A stretch of DNA of 64,000 nt, taken from the NCBI RefSeq assembly GCF_002899945.2, contig NZ_PPEG02000005.1, positions 310,001-374,000 on the forward strand, written 5' to 3'. This DNA comes from Chryseobacterium viscerum. Its GTDB lineage: Bacteria > Bacteroidota > Bacteroidia > Flavobacteriales > Weeksellaceae. Below the pieces are notes generated by a model, which was given only the letters and a program-made list of their open reading frames with translations, was not told the origin of the DNA and did not search any database. Shown here piece after piece: positions 34,680-42,608 of this stretch; positions within the stretch are counted from its first letter, which is position 1, and every line of letters starts with the position of its first letter. The translations under genes and the position numbers were made by a program.

Positions 34680-35801
34680 TTAGTTTTTAATGCTTTGTTG
34701 TTGTGGTTTCACTTCTACAGGGTTTTCTGTATTATCATAAAACAGCCATTCAATAGCTCTTGGGAATTCCTGTGACCAGTAAAATTCATTATGGGTACCT
34801 TCAGGATTGATATTGGTTTTAAATTCAAAATCAAAAAGCTTTTTCTCTTCCCATCTTTTCAGATATTCTTCAAAAATATGAATCCTTTTGACCATCTTAG
34901 AGCCTTCCTGACCGCCACCATAGAGATATATTTTTGTTTTAAAAGGAACCCGGAAGTTCATCATGGGGAAATTGTTATTTGGTTCTACCCAAAGTGAAGG
35001 GGAGAAGATCAATAATTTGGAATATACTTCAGGGTAAAGGAATCCGCTGTAGATGCTGATTAGTGCACCTAATGAGCTTCCTCCGATTCCGGTATTGTCG
35101 CGGTCTTTTTTGGTTCTGTAGTTTTCATCCACAAAAGGCTTTAAAGTATCTGCGATAAAGCGGATGTATTTTTTACCCTCAGAACCGTTGGCAACATGAT
35201 CGTTATCGAAAATATATTCTTTGATTCTTTCTTCACTGCCATGCTCTATCGCGATGATGATAAGATCACCACGGCCGTATTCTGCAAGGATAGATAGTTT
35301 TTTGTCAATTTCCCAGTTCCCGAACCCACTTCCTTCATTAAACAAATTCTGCGCATCCTGAAGATACAGCACCGGATAACGCTTATCAGTAGTATGATAG
35401 TCGTAAGGAAGCAGTGCCCATACTTTACGATAACGGTCGAGCTGCGGGATATAGAATTGTTCGGAAATTACCTCTGCGGTGGGAAAATATTCTTCTTTGA
35501 ACGGTCCCCAGTTCAACCTCCATTTTTTTATAGTATCAGTCGCTTTACCTGCTGATTTTTTTACTTTCCGGTTGGGGGTGATATTGCCATATTGATCCAG
35601 TTCCCCATTCTCCCAGCCTCCTCTTGTGAATTTGTATTCAATGTCTTCAGGAAGGAGCTGATCCTCGATTTCGATAAAATAATGAAGAGAATCCTCTTGT
35701 TTAAGCTGAAAATTGTAGTCCTTAGGGTTCCAATTGTTGAAATTTCCGGTGATAAATACCGGCCTGTCATCTTTTTCTTCTGTATAAAGTTCAAACCTCA
35801 T
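34680..35801 (-). CDS. CBM48-like domain fused to a D-type esterase
   Basis: 373 residues. Residues 1-95 form a glycogen-binding-like beta domain (PVFITGNFNNWNPKDY, the CBM20/48 hallmark also seen in AMPK and GlgB). Residues 110-360 form an esterase D/IroE-like alpha/beta hydrolase with the nucleophile in IGGSSLGALISIYSG and a terminal His in NPEGTHNEFYWSQEFP. There is no signal peptide. It is divergent from glgB, and the starch-binding-like domain suggests action at glycogen. The substrate of the esterase half is unknown. Confidence 0.85.
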   Translation of the reverse strand: MRFELYTEEKDDRPVFITGNFNNWNPKDYNFQLKQEDSLHYFIEIEDQLLPEDIEYKFTRGGWENGELDQYGNITPNRKVKKSAGKATDTIKKWRLNWGPFKEEYFPTAEVISEQFYIPQLDRYRKVWALLPYDYHTTDKRYPVLYLQDAQNLFNEGSGFGNWEIDKKLSILAEYGRGDLIIIAIEHGSEERIKEYIFDNDHVANGSEGKKYIRFIADTLKPFVDENYRTKKDRDNTGIGGSSLGALISIYSGFLYPEVYSKLLIFSPSLWVEPNNNFPMMNFRVPFKTKIYLYGGGQEGSKMVKRIHIFEEYLKRWEEKKLFDFEFKTNINPEGTHNEFYWSQEFPRAIEWLFYDNTENPVEVKPQQQSIKN

Positions 35802-36002
35802 CGTATGTGTTTAATAAAAATAGTGATGCTAAATTTATAAAAAAAGATTGTTTTGAAATCATAAAAATGTGAGCTAAAAAATGATATATTTGATAGAAAG
35901 ACAAAACACGAAATGATATTGATAATTATTTGATGAATAATTAATCGCTGTTGTCAGTATTTTTCGTAGTTTCAAGGAAATTATAAATATAAACTGATAT
36001 TG

Positions 36003-37949
36003 ATGAATTCTGTTAAAACCTACACGCTTTTCACCGATCATGATGTGTATCTTTTCAAAGAAGGTAGACATTATAAGCTGTATGGTAAATTTGGAGCACA
36101 TTCTGCAGAAAAAGATGGCGTGAAGGGCGTGTACTTTTCAGTGTGGGCACCTAATGCAAAGAAAGTTTCCGTGATTGGAAATTTTAATAACTGGAATCAT
36201 AAAGATCATATTTTGTTTCCAAGATGGGACGAATCAGGAATCTGGGAAGGATTTATTGAAGGATTAACCTGGGGAACATTATACAAATATGCTATAGAAA
36301 CACCAAGAGGAGAGATCCTGGAGAAAAGTGACCCTTATGCATCAAGCTGGGAACAGAACATCCAGGCGGCTTCATTGGTTTCCACAACCTGGTATGAATG
36401 GAGTGATCAGGAATGGATGGATAACCGCTGGAAAAAAAATACGCTGGAAGCTCCTCTATCTGTATATGAACTTCATCTGGCTTCGTGGGTAAGGGAAGGA
36501 GATTATCCCGATCGTTTTCTGAATTACCGGGGTATTGCTGAAAAACTGGTTCCTTATATCAAAGAAATGGGTTTTACTCATGTAGAATTTATGCCGGTGA
36601 TGGAATATCCGTATGACCCAAGCTGGGGATATCAGATTACGGGCTTTTATGCAGCGACTTCACGTTTCGGTTCACCTCAGGATCTGATGTTTCTCATTGA
36701 AGAACTTCATAAAAATGAAATAGGAGTTATCCTGGACTGGGTTCCATCACATTTTCCGGGAGATGCTAATGGTCTTCACCGTTTTGATGGGTCATACCTC
36801 TATGAACATGAAGATCCGAGAAAAGGGTTTCATCCCGATTGGAAATCACATATTTTCAATTACGGAAGAAATGAAGTGAAATCTTTTCTGATTTCAAATG
36901 CGATGTTCTGGCTGGACCGCTATCATGTTGACGGATTGCGTGTAGATGCCGTAACTTCTATGCTTCACCTGGATTATTCACGAAATGAAGGTGAATGGGA
37001 ACCTAATATCTATGGAGATAATGTAAATCTGGAAGCGAAAGCCTTTTTACAGGAATTCAACACAGCGGTTTATAAGGAATTTGGAGACTCTATTATGACG
37101 ATTGCTGAGGAAAGTTCAGATTTCCCCATGCTTACAAAACCCGTTCATGATGGTGGAGTAGGTTTTGGAATGAAATGGATGATGGGATGGATGCATGATA
37201 CTTTGGATTATTTTAAAGAAGATTTTGATAATCGAAAGTTCCATCACCACAAGCTGACATTCGCTTCTATGTACATGTATAATGAAAATTATATGATGCC
37301 TTTGTCACATGATGAAGTCGTACACGGAAAAGCAAGTCTTATTTATAAAATGAAAGGGGACGAATGGCAGAAATTTGCCAATCTGCGTACCTTATATGTA
37401 TACATGTACACCCACCCCGGGGCCAAACTGCTTTTTATGGGTGACGAATTCGGGCAGACCAGCGAATGGAACTTTACAAAGAGTCTCGACTGGCATTTGC
37501 TGAAATACCCTGTTCATAAAGGAATGCAGGAAATCGTCAAAGAACTTAATCATTTGTACACATCAGAAACAGCATTGTATGAAAATCAGTTTGACAAGCA
37601 CGGTTTTGAATGGGTGGAGGCAGATGATATGGAGAACTCAGTGTATGTATATCTCAGAAAAGGCAAAAAAAGAGATGATATGATGATGGTAGCTCTGAAT
37701 CTGGCTCCAAAAGTACTGGATTATAAAATTGGGATTCCTGCAGGGACTCACTGGGAAGTTGTTTTGAGTTCCGATGATGAAAAATACTGCGGAAGCGGGG
37801 TAGAGCCTGAAATAGTGGAAGAAAAACATGAAGAATGGAGAGGGCATCAGAAATCAATGACTGTAAGGCTTCCTCCATTGTCAGGTATTATTTTGAAACA
37901 AAAGAAAGATAAAAAGTATAAATTACACAGAATTAAACACAAAAGATAA
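36003..37949 (+). CDS. glgB: 1,4-alpha-glucan branching enzyme
   Basis: 648 residues from the ATG at 36003 (a TTG lies immediately before). A CBM48 domain (VSVIGNFNNWNHKDH) is followed by a GH13 barrel: GVILDWVPSHFPGD, DGLRVDAVTSMLH (nucleophile Asp), MTIAEESSDFP (acid Glu), MPLSHDEVVHGK and LLFMGDEFGQTSEWN. It cuts alpha-1,4 chains and re-attaches them as alpha-1,6 branches. It is the first gene of glgB-glgA-lipoprotein-glgC; 3 bases separate it from glgA. The last dozen residues are a basic tail (YKLHRIKHKR) whose DNA resembles an intergenic motif elsewhere in the window. Confidence 0.97.
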   Translation: MNSVKTYTLFTDHDVYLFKEGRHYKLYGKFGAHSAEKDGVKGVYFSVWAPNAKKVSVIGNFNNWNHKDHILFPRWDESGIWEGFIEGLTWGTLYKYAIETPRGEILEKSDPYASSWEQNIQAASLVSTTWYEWSDQEWMDNRWKKNTLEAPLSVYELHLASWVREGDYPDRFLNYRGIAEKLVPYIKEMGFTHVEFMPVMEYPYDPSWGYQITGFYAATSRFGSPQDLMFLIEELHKNEIGVILDWVPSHFPGDANGLHRFDGSYLYEHEDPRKGFHPDWKSHIFNYGRNEVKSFLISNAMFWLDRYHVDGLRVDAVTSMLHLDYSRNEGEWEPNIYGDNVNLEAKAFLQEFNTAVYKEFGDSIMTIAEESSDFPMLTKPVHDGGVGFGMKWMMGWMHDTLDYFKEDFDNRKFHHHKLTFASMYMYNENYMMPLSHDEVVHGKASLIYKMKGDEWQKFANLRTLYVYMYTHPGAKLLFMGDEFGQTSEWNFTKSLDWHLLKYPVHKGMQEIVKELNHLYTSETALYENQFDKHGFEWVEADDMENSVYVYLRKGKKRDDMMMVALNLAPKVLDYKIGIPAGTHWEVVLSSDDEKYCGSGVEPEIVEEKHEEWRGHQKSMTVRLPPLSGIILKQKKDKKYKLHRIKHKR

Positions 37950-37952
37950 AGG

Positions 37953-39362
37953 ATGGTTATTTATCATTTAAGCACAGAATGTTATCCTGTAGCTAAAGTA
38001 GGAGGTCTTGCGGATGTAGTCGGAGCACTGCCGAAATATCAGAATAAAATAAAAGGAATAGATGCCAAGGTCGTGATGCCATGGTACAATAAACCCTTTG
38101 TTTATGAACATGAATTTGATCTGGTTTTTGATGGGTTTATTCATCAGGGACCTGATAATATGTTGAAGGTTCAGGTTATGAAAGAAAAAACAAATGTTCT
38201 GGGATTTGAATTATACATGGTGAAAATTCCCGGATTATTAGATAGAGACAATCCTTATGGATACAAGGATGAAAGTTTCCAGTTTCTTGCTTTTCAACAT
38301 GGGGTATTGCATTGGTTGTGTGCCATGGAAATCCGTCCCGATGTACTGCACTGCCATGATTATCATACCGGATTGGTTCCTTTTATGGTAGAAAACTGTG
38401 CGGAATTTGAATTCTTAAAAGGAGTAAAAACGATAGGCACCATCCACAACGGCGAATATCAGGGAATGATGAGCTGGAATATGGCGAATTATATGCCTTC
38501 TTTTGATTCTTACAAATGGGGACAAATGGACTGGAATGGGTTTATGAATCCATTGGCAAGCATGATCAAATGTGCTGATGCCTTTACTACCGTCTCCGAA
38601 GGATACCTGGAAGAACTTTTTATAAGCTTCCGAGGACTGGAAAGTCTCGTTCGTCAGGAATTCGGGAAAGCATACGGTATCATCAACGGTATTGATGCAG
38701 AAGTCTGGAATCCTGAAACTGATCCGATGCTGGATTTTAATTTTAACAGTAAAAATGCAGTCGCTCAGAAGAAAAAAAATAAAGAAAAACTCTGTAAGGA
38801 ATATGGTCTGAAACCTGAACTTCCTCTTTTTGCCTTTATCGGGAGATTTGCCACAGAAAAAGGAGCAGATTTGCTGCCGGATGTAGTATGGAGAAGCATC
38901 AAACAAAGTTATGGAGCTTTAAATATTATGATTCTAGGTTCAGGAAACACCTACATTGAAAATAAGCTGAAAGAATACGACTATACCTACACCAATTTTG
39001 CCCTGGATTTGGGATATAAAGAACATCTTTCTCATAAGATATACGCCTCGGCAGATTTTCTTCTGATGCCTTCCAGAGTTGAGCCTTGCGGACTGAATCA
39101 AATGTATTCCATGAGATACGGAACCGTTCCTGTAGTAAGATATACGGGCGGCCTTAGAGATACCGTAGAAGATATTTCAACCGGTGGAGCAGGACTAAAT
39201 TTTACGTATCCGGGTGTAGATGATGTTGTACATGCGATGAACAGGGCAATGGCAATTTATAATCAAAAAGGAGTGATGAAAGAACTTATTCATGCCAACA
39301 TGAATTTTGATTTTGCATGGGAGAAATCTGCAGAAAAATACATAGCTTTATATAATAGCTAA
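37953..39362 (+). CDS. glgA: Glycogen synthase (ADP-glucose type, GT5)
   Basis: 469 residues, typical length. The N-terminal ADP-glucose motif is AKVGGLADVVGALPK. Others are VLHCHDYHTGLVPFM, IGTIHNGEYQG, LFAFIGRFATEKGADLL and SRVEPCGLNQMYSMRYGTVPVVRYTGGLRDTVED (residues about 370-405). It transfers glucose from ADP-glucose to the non-reducing end of glycogen. One base separates its stop from the following lipoprotein gene. Confidence 0.97.
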   Translation: MVIYHLSTECYPVAKVGGLADVVGALPKYQNKIKGIDAKVVMPWYNKPFVYEHEFDLVFDGFIHQGPDNMLKVQVMKEKTNVLGFELYMVKIPGLLDRDNPYGYKDESFQFLAFQHGVLHWLCAMEIRPDVLHCHDYHTGLVPFMVENCAEFEFLKGVKTIGTIHNGEYQGMMSWNMANYMPSFDSYKWGQMDWNGFMNPLASMIKCADAFTTVSEGYLEELFISFRGLESLVRQEFGKAYGIINGIDAEVWNPETDPMLDFNFNSKNAVAQKKKNKEKLCKEYGLKPELPLFAFIGRFATEKGADLLPDVVWRSIKQSYGALNIMILGSGNTYIENKLKEYDYTYTNFALDLGYKEHLSHKIYASADFLLMPSRVEPCGLNQMYSMRYGTVPVVRYTGGLRDTVEDISTGGAGLNFTYPGVDDVVHAMNRAMAIYNQKGVMKELIHANMNFDFAWEKSAEKYIALYNS

Positions 39363-39363
39363 T

Positions 39364-39900
39364 ATGACCAAGTTTTTTTCCTTTTTATTCATAGTAATCA
39401 TAATCTCTTCCTGTAAAAAGGAAGACGATGGACTTCGGAATGGTTATTTCTGGCTATACGGATCCGGTCTTAAAGATAGCTATGGCGAAGAGGCTGCCAA
39501 TGGTATTTCTGAAAAGTGGAAAATAAAAACCGTTCATACAGGTGAGTGTATTATTAATGATGAATTGGAAAAAAAAATAAACAGAGCTAACAAAAAAACA
39601 TGGGCCGCTATTACCAGGAAATATGGGACGGGCTGGGAAGCAAAATATCATAAGGATATAGAAGATTTTGCCTTCAAAAGTGCAGATGTAATGGATGTTT
39701 TGATTGTCAATACATTATTCAGGAGTATGCTGAGAGATCACAATATTCCCATTGATAATGTGGATAAAGAAGTTAAAGAACTTAATGATCAGGGACAATA
39801 TGAAGTTGTAGTAGTTAATCCGAATCTGAAATATGAAAATAAAGAATGCTTTAAAGTAGCAGTAAACACTAAGAATAGAACAGTAAACTTAATAAAATAA
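39364..39900 (+). CDS. Unknown lipoprotein inside the glg operon
   Basis: 178 residues. It starts MTKFFSFLFIVIIISSCKKED, a lipoprotein signal with a lipobox Cys at about residue 17. The mature part is charged, contains a pair of Cys (HTGECIIND and KECFKVAV), and has no recognised domain. It sits 1 base after glgA and 17 before glgC on the same strand, so it is co-transcribed with cytoplasmic glycogen enzymes although its product should be in the envelope. I do not know its function. Confidence 0.75.
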   Translation: MTKFFSFLFIVIIISSCKKEDDGLRNGYFWLYGSGLKDSYGEEAANGISEKWKIKTVHTGECIINDELEKKINRANKKTWAAITRKYGTGWEAKYHKDIEDFAFKSADVMDVLIVNTLFRSMLRDHNIPIDNVDKEVKELNDQGQYEVVVVNPNLKYENKECFKVAVNTKNRTVNLIK

Positions 39901-39917
39901 AAAAACGCAAGATATTT

Positions 39918-41186
39918 ATGAATCGAAATGTAATCTCCATTGTTTTAGGAGGAGGCAGAGGGACAAGGCTATTCCCGCTAACGTATTCCAGATCAAAACC
40001 TGCTGTACCTATTGCAGGAAAATACAGACTGGTAGATATTCCTATTTCAAACTGTCTGAATTCGGGATTGAATAAGATTTTGGTTTTAACGCAGTTTAAT
40101 TCTGCGTCCCTCAATTCACATATCAAGAATTCTTACCACTTTGATATTTTTAGTAAAGGTTTTGTCGATATTCTGGCAGCCGAACAGAATGTAGAAAATG
40201 AAAGCTGGTATCAAGGGACGGCAGATGCTGTACGCCAGTCTATGAAACACCTGGAAAAATATGATTATGACTATATCCTGATTCTTTCAGGAGATCAGCT
40301 GTATCAGATGGATTTCAGAGAAATGCTCGATTTTCATATCGAAAATGGGGGTGATCTTACCATTGCAACAATTCCTGTGAATGCAAAAGATGCCACTGGT
40401 TTTGGGATCTTAAAATCGGATGATGAAGGAAATATTACTTCTTTCTATGAAAAGCCCGATTATGATATGCTGGAAGGGCTGAAATCTGAAGTTTCAGAAG
40501 AAAATAAACGAGCCGGAAAAGAATATCTGGCTTCTATGGGAATCTATATTTTTACCAGGAGTATCCTTAAAAAGATGTTTGATGAAGGTGCAGGTGATGA
40601 CTTTGGAAAAGATATTATTCCAAGTTCTATTGGGAAATATAAGACCTTGAGCTATCAGTATGAAGGCTACTGGACAGATATTGGAACCATAGAATCTTTT
40701 TACGAAGCGAATCTTGACCTTTGTTTGGATCTGCCGCAGTTTAATCTTTTCTCTTCTTCTCCTATCTATACCAGAGCAAGGATGCTTCCTCCATCAAAAA
40801 TCAACGGATCTTATGTGAGTAAGGCGGTTTTTGGAGACGGATGTATCATCATGGCTGATAAAATTGAAAATTCGGTGATCGGGAACAGAACGAGAATTGA
40901 TAAAGGAAGTACCATTGTGAATTCCTACGTCATGGGCGCCGATTTTTACCAGAATACCACAGAAATTGTGCTGAACGACAGAAGTGGCCGCCCTAATATG
41001 GGGATCGGAAAATATTGTTATATAGAAAAAGCAATCCTTGATAAAAACTGTTATATTGGTGACAATGTGAAGATTATTGGAGGAAAACATATCCCGGATG
41101 GAGATTATGGAACCTATTCGGTACAGGACGGGATTGTGGTCGTGAAAAAAGGAGCTGTAGTGGCGCCGGGAACCCATATAGGGTAA
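39918..41186 (+). CDS. glgC: Glucose-1-phosphate adenylyltransferase
   Basis: 422 residues. The nucleotidyltransferase loop is LGGGRGTRLFPLTYSRSKPAVPIAGKYRLVDIPISNC (residues about 9-45). Later landmarks are ILILSGDQLYQMDF, GIYIFTRSILKKMF and a C-terminal left-handed beta-helix (VIGNRTRIDKGSTIVNSYVMG). It makes ADP-glucose from glucose-1-phosphate and ATP, the committed step for GlgA. It is the last gene of the glg operon. Confidence 0.97.
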   Translation: MNRNVISIVLGGGRGTRLFPLTYSRSKPAVPIAGKYRLVDIPISNCLNSGLNKILVLTQFNSASLNSHIKNSYHFDIFSKGFVDILAAEQNVENESWYQGTADAVRQSMKHLEKYDYDYILILSGDQLYQMDFREMLDFHIENGGDLTIATIPVNAKDATGFGILKSDDEGNITSFYEKPDYDMLEGLKSEVSEENKRAGKEYLASMGIYIFTRSILKKMFDEGAGDDFGKDIIPSSIGKYKTLSYQYEGYWTDIGTIESFYEANLDLCLDLPQFNLFSSSPIYTRARMLPPSKINGSYVSKAVFGDGCIIMADKIENSVIGNRTRIDKGSTIVNSYVMGADFYQNTTEIVLNDRSGRPNMGIGKYCYIEKAILDKNCYIGDNVKIIGGKHIPDGDYGTYSVQDGIVVVKKGAVVAPGTHIG

Positions 41187-41370
41187 GAGAAAGGAAGATG
41201 GATGCTGGAAGATAGAAGTTATTAAGGACGAAGGATGACCAGAGATTTTATCATATAAAATTCCTGTTTATTGGGTAAGGTCGAAAATTTTAATCAAAAA
41301 TAATTAGTAATTATCTGCCGAATAGTAACCTCCAGCTTCCCTCACCCAGCTTCCAGCCATAAACTAGGTT
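41187..41370. repeat. Quasi-repetitive intergenic element
   Basis: The purine-rich block GGAAGATGGATGCTGGAAG (from 41191) is mirrored about 130 bases later by the pyrimidine-rich block ACCTCCAGCTTCCCTCACCC plus AGCTTCCAGCC. These look like ends of an extragenic inverted repeat. There is no coding sequence between them. Confidence 0.5.
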
Positions 41371-41394
41371 AATTATTGTTAAACATAAAATCAG

Positions 41395-41421
41395 AGTGAT
41401 CAGCATATTGGTCACTTTTTT
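41395..41421 (+). terminator. Terminator downstream of the glg operon
   Basis: An 8-bp stem (AGTGATCA / TGGTCACT, one G-T pair) with a 6-nt loop, then a T run. Its 3' arm overlaps the TTG of the next promoter. Confidence 0.65.
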
Positions 41422-41438
41422 TATTTGTATTACTTTTG
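41408..41438 (+). promoter_or_regulatory. Promoter with both Bacteroidota boxes (TTG-N20-TACTTTTG)
   Basis: TTG at 41408-41410 and TACTTTTG at 41431-41438 with a 20-base spacer fit the TTG-N17-23-TAnnTTTG consensus. The ATG at 41443 is only 4 bases after the -7 box, so a leaderless transcript is implied. Confidence 0.7.
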
Positions 41439-41442
41439 TGCG

Positions 41443-42483
41443 ATGCGTATTTTTAAGATATTAACTTTTATCATTGTTCTGTTGGGGGGAGCTTATGCTG
41501 CTTCCATGTACTATTTTGTGGAGGAAAGCAAAAATTTCACGATTGAAAAAGAGATCGATTATCCTGTGGATAAAGTTTTTGCTCAGTTTAACAATCTTCA
41601 GAACTTCACAAGATGGAACAACTTTTTTACCAGTTCACAATCTATAGATATCGATTACTATACGCCTTATGAAGGACAGGGAAGTGCCATCAGCTATGTG
41701 GATCCTAAAAATGATAGCGATGGGGAAATGTTCATCAGATATGAGAATCTTAACAAGACGCTGAAATATCAGCTTTTTCAGGATGAAAATGAAAATCCAA
41801 CACTGGTTGACGTTAAATTTAAGCCTGTTTCTGCAGAAAAAACAAAAATAATCTGGTACGTCCATACCCCTAAACTATCTGTTTGGAGAAGGGTAGAGAA
41901 CTTCTGGACGGAAGACCGCTTTGCTGAAAATATAGACAAGAGCATGGCAAATCTTAAAAACTCTTTAGGAAATAAAGTAGAAAAAGATAACCAGATGGCA
42001 GCCATCAAGTATGACAGTCTGATGGTGGAAAAAGAAGAAGATAAGCAGTTGTTGGGGATCAATGTGAGTACATCCAACAAAAAAGATGCTCTTTACAAAA
42101 ATATCGTGATGAATTATAACAAAGTTTATAATTTCGTGACGATGGACCTTGGTAAAAAAGATGATGAATTCGGATATCCGATCCTGATTACTGATGCGGA
42201 TAATTACAAAGACAAGGAGGTTTCTTATTTCCTCGGAATTCCACTTTCTAAGAAAATTGGAGTATCTGATAATAATTTCAATTTTAGGTCCGTAAATCCG
42301 TCTCAAAATTACGTGATTTACTATAAAGGCAACTATGAGGGACGAATTCGGGCAATCCAGCAGTTGATTCAGAAAGCCAAAAAAGACGAGATGCGCTTCA
42401 ATGAGATTCGTCAGACCTTTATTGAACGTCCGATGGAAGGACAGGATACGAATGTTAAGATCTCATTATCAGTATATAAGTAA
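41443..42483 (+). CDS. SRPBCC/polyketide cyclase-like protein with N-terminal TM
   Basis: 346 residues. The ATG at 41443 is chosen over 41425 because the promoter -7 box covers the upstream codons. An N-terminal membrane anchor (ILTFIIVLLGGAYAASMYYFV) is followed by a START/SRPBCC-like domain (FTIEKEIDYPVDKVFAQFNNLQNFTRWNNFF). A second half (about 180-346) resembles a GyrI-like effector domain in predicted strands (inference). Its ligand is unknown. Confidence 0.75.
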   Translation: MRIFKILTFIIVLLGGAYAASMYYFVEESKNFTIEKEIDYPVDKVFAQFNNLQNFTRWNNFFTSSQSIDIDYYTPYEGQGSAISYVDPKNDSDGEMFIRYENLNKTLKYQLFQDENENPTLVDVKFKPVSAEKTKIIWYVHTPKLSVWRRVENFWTEDRFAENIDKSMANLKNSLGNKVEKDNQMAAIKYDSLMVEKEEDKQLLGINVSTSNKKDALYKNIVMNYNKVYNFVTMDLGKKDDEFGYPILITDADNYKDKEVSYFLGIPLSKKIGVSDNNFNFRSVNPSQNYVIYYKGNYEGRIRAIQQLIQKAKKDEMRFNEIRQTFIERPMEGQDTNVKISLSVYK

Positions 42484-42553
42484 ATTTCCTTTAATTATTT
42501 TTTTCTTAAGTTTTTTTAACGGTTTGAGACTGTTCTAACTCGGTTTTTTTTAT

Positions 42554-42561
42554 TAAATTTG
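42554..42561 (+). promoter_or_regulatory. Candidate -7 box (TAAATTTG) for sucAB
   Basis: An exact TAnnTTTG match 47 bases before the sucA ATG. The nearest TTTG upstream (42523-42526) is 27 bases away, slightly beyond the usual spacer. Confidence 0.45.
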
Positions 42562-42608
42562 AAGATTAATTCTACAAATAAATTTTAATAAATAGATAAA
42601 CTGTAATA

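Noticed and set aside
38415..38906. 163-residue minus-strand frame within glgA
   Set aside because: It is antisense to a well-conserved GT5 gene with no start context; a mirror of codon bias.
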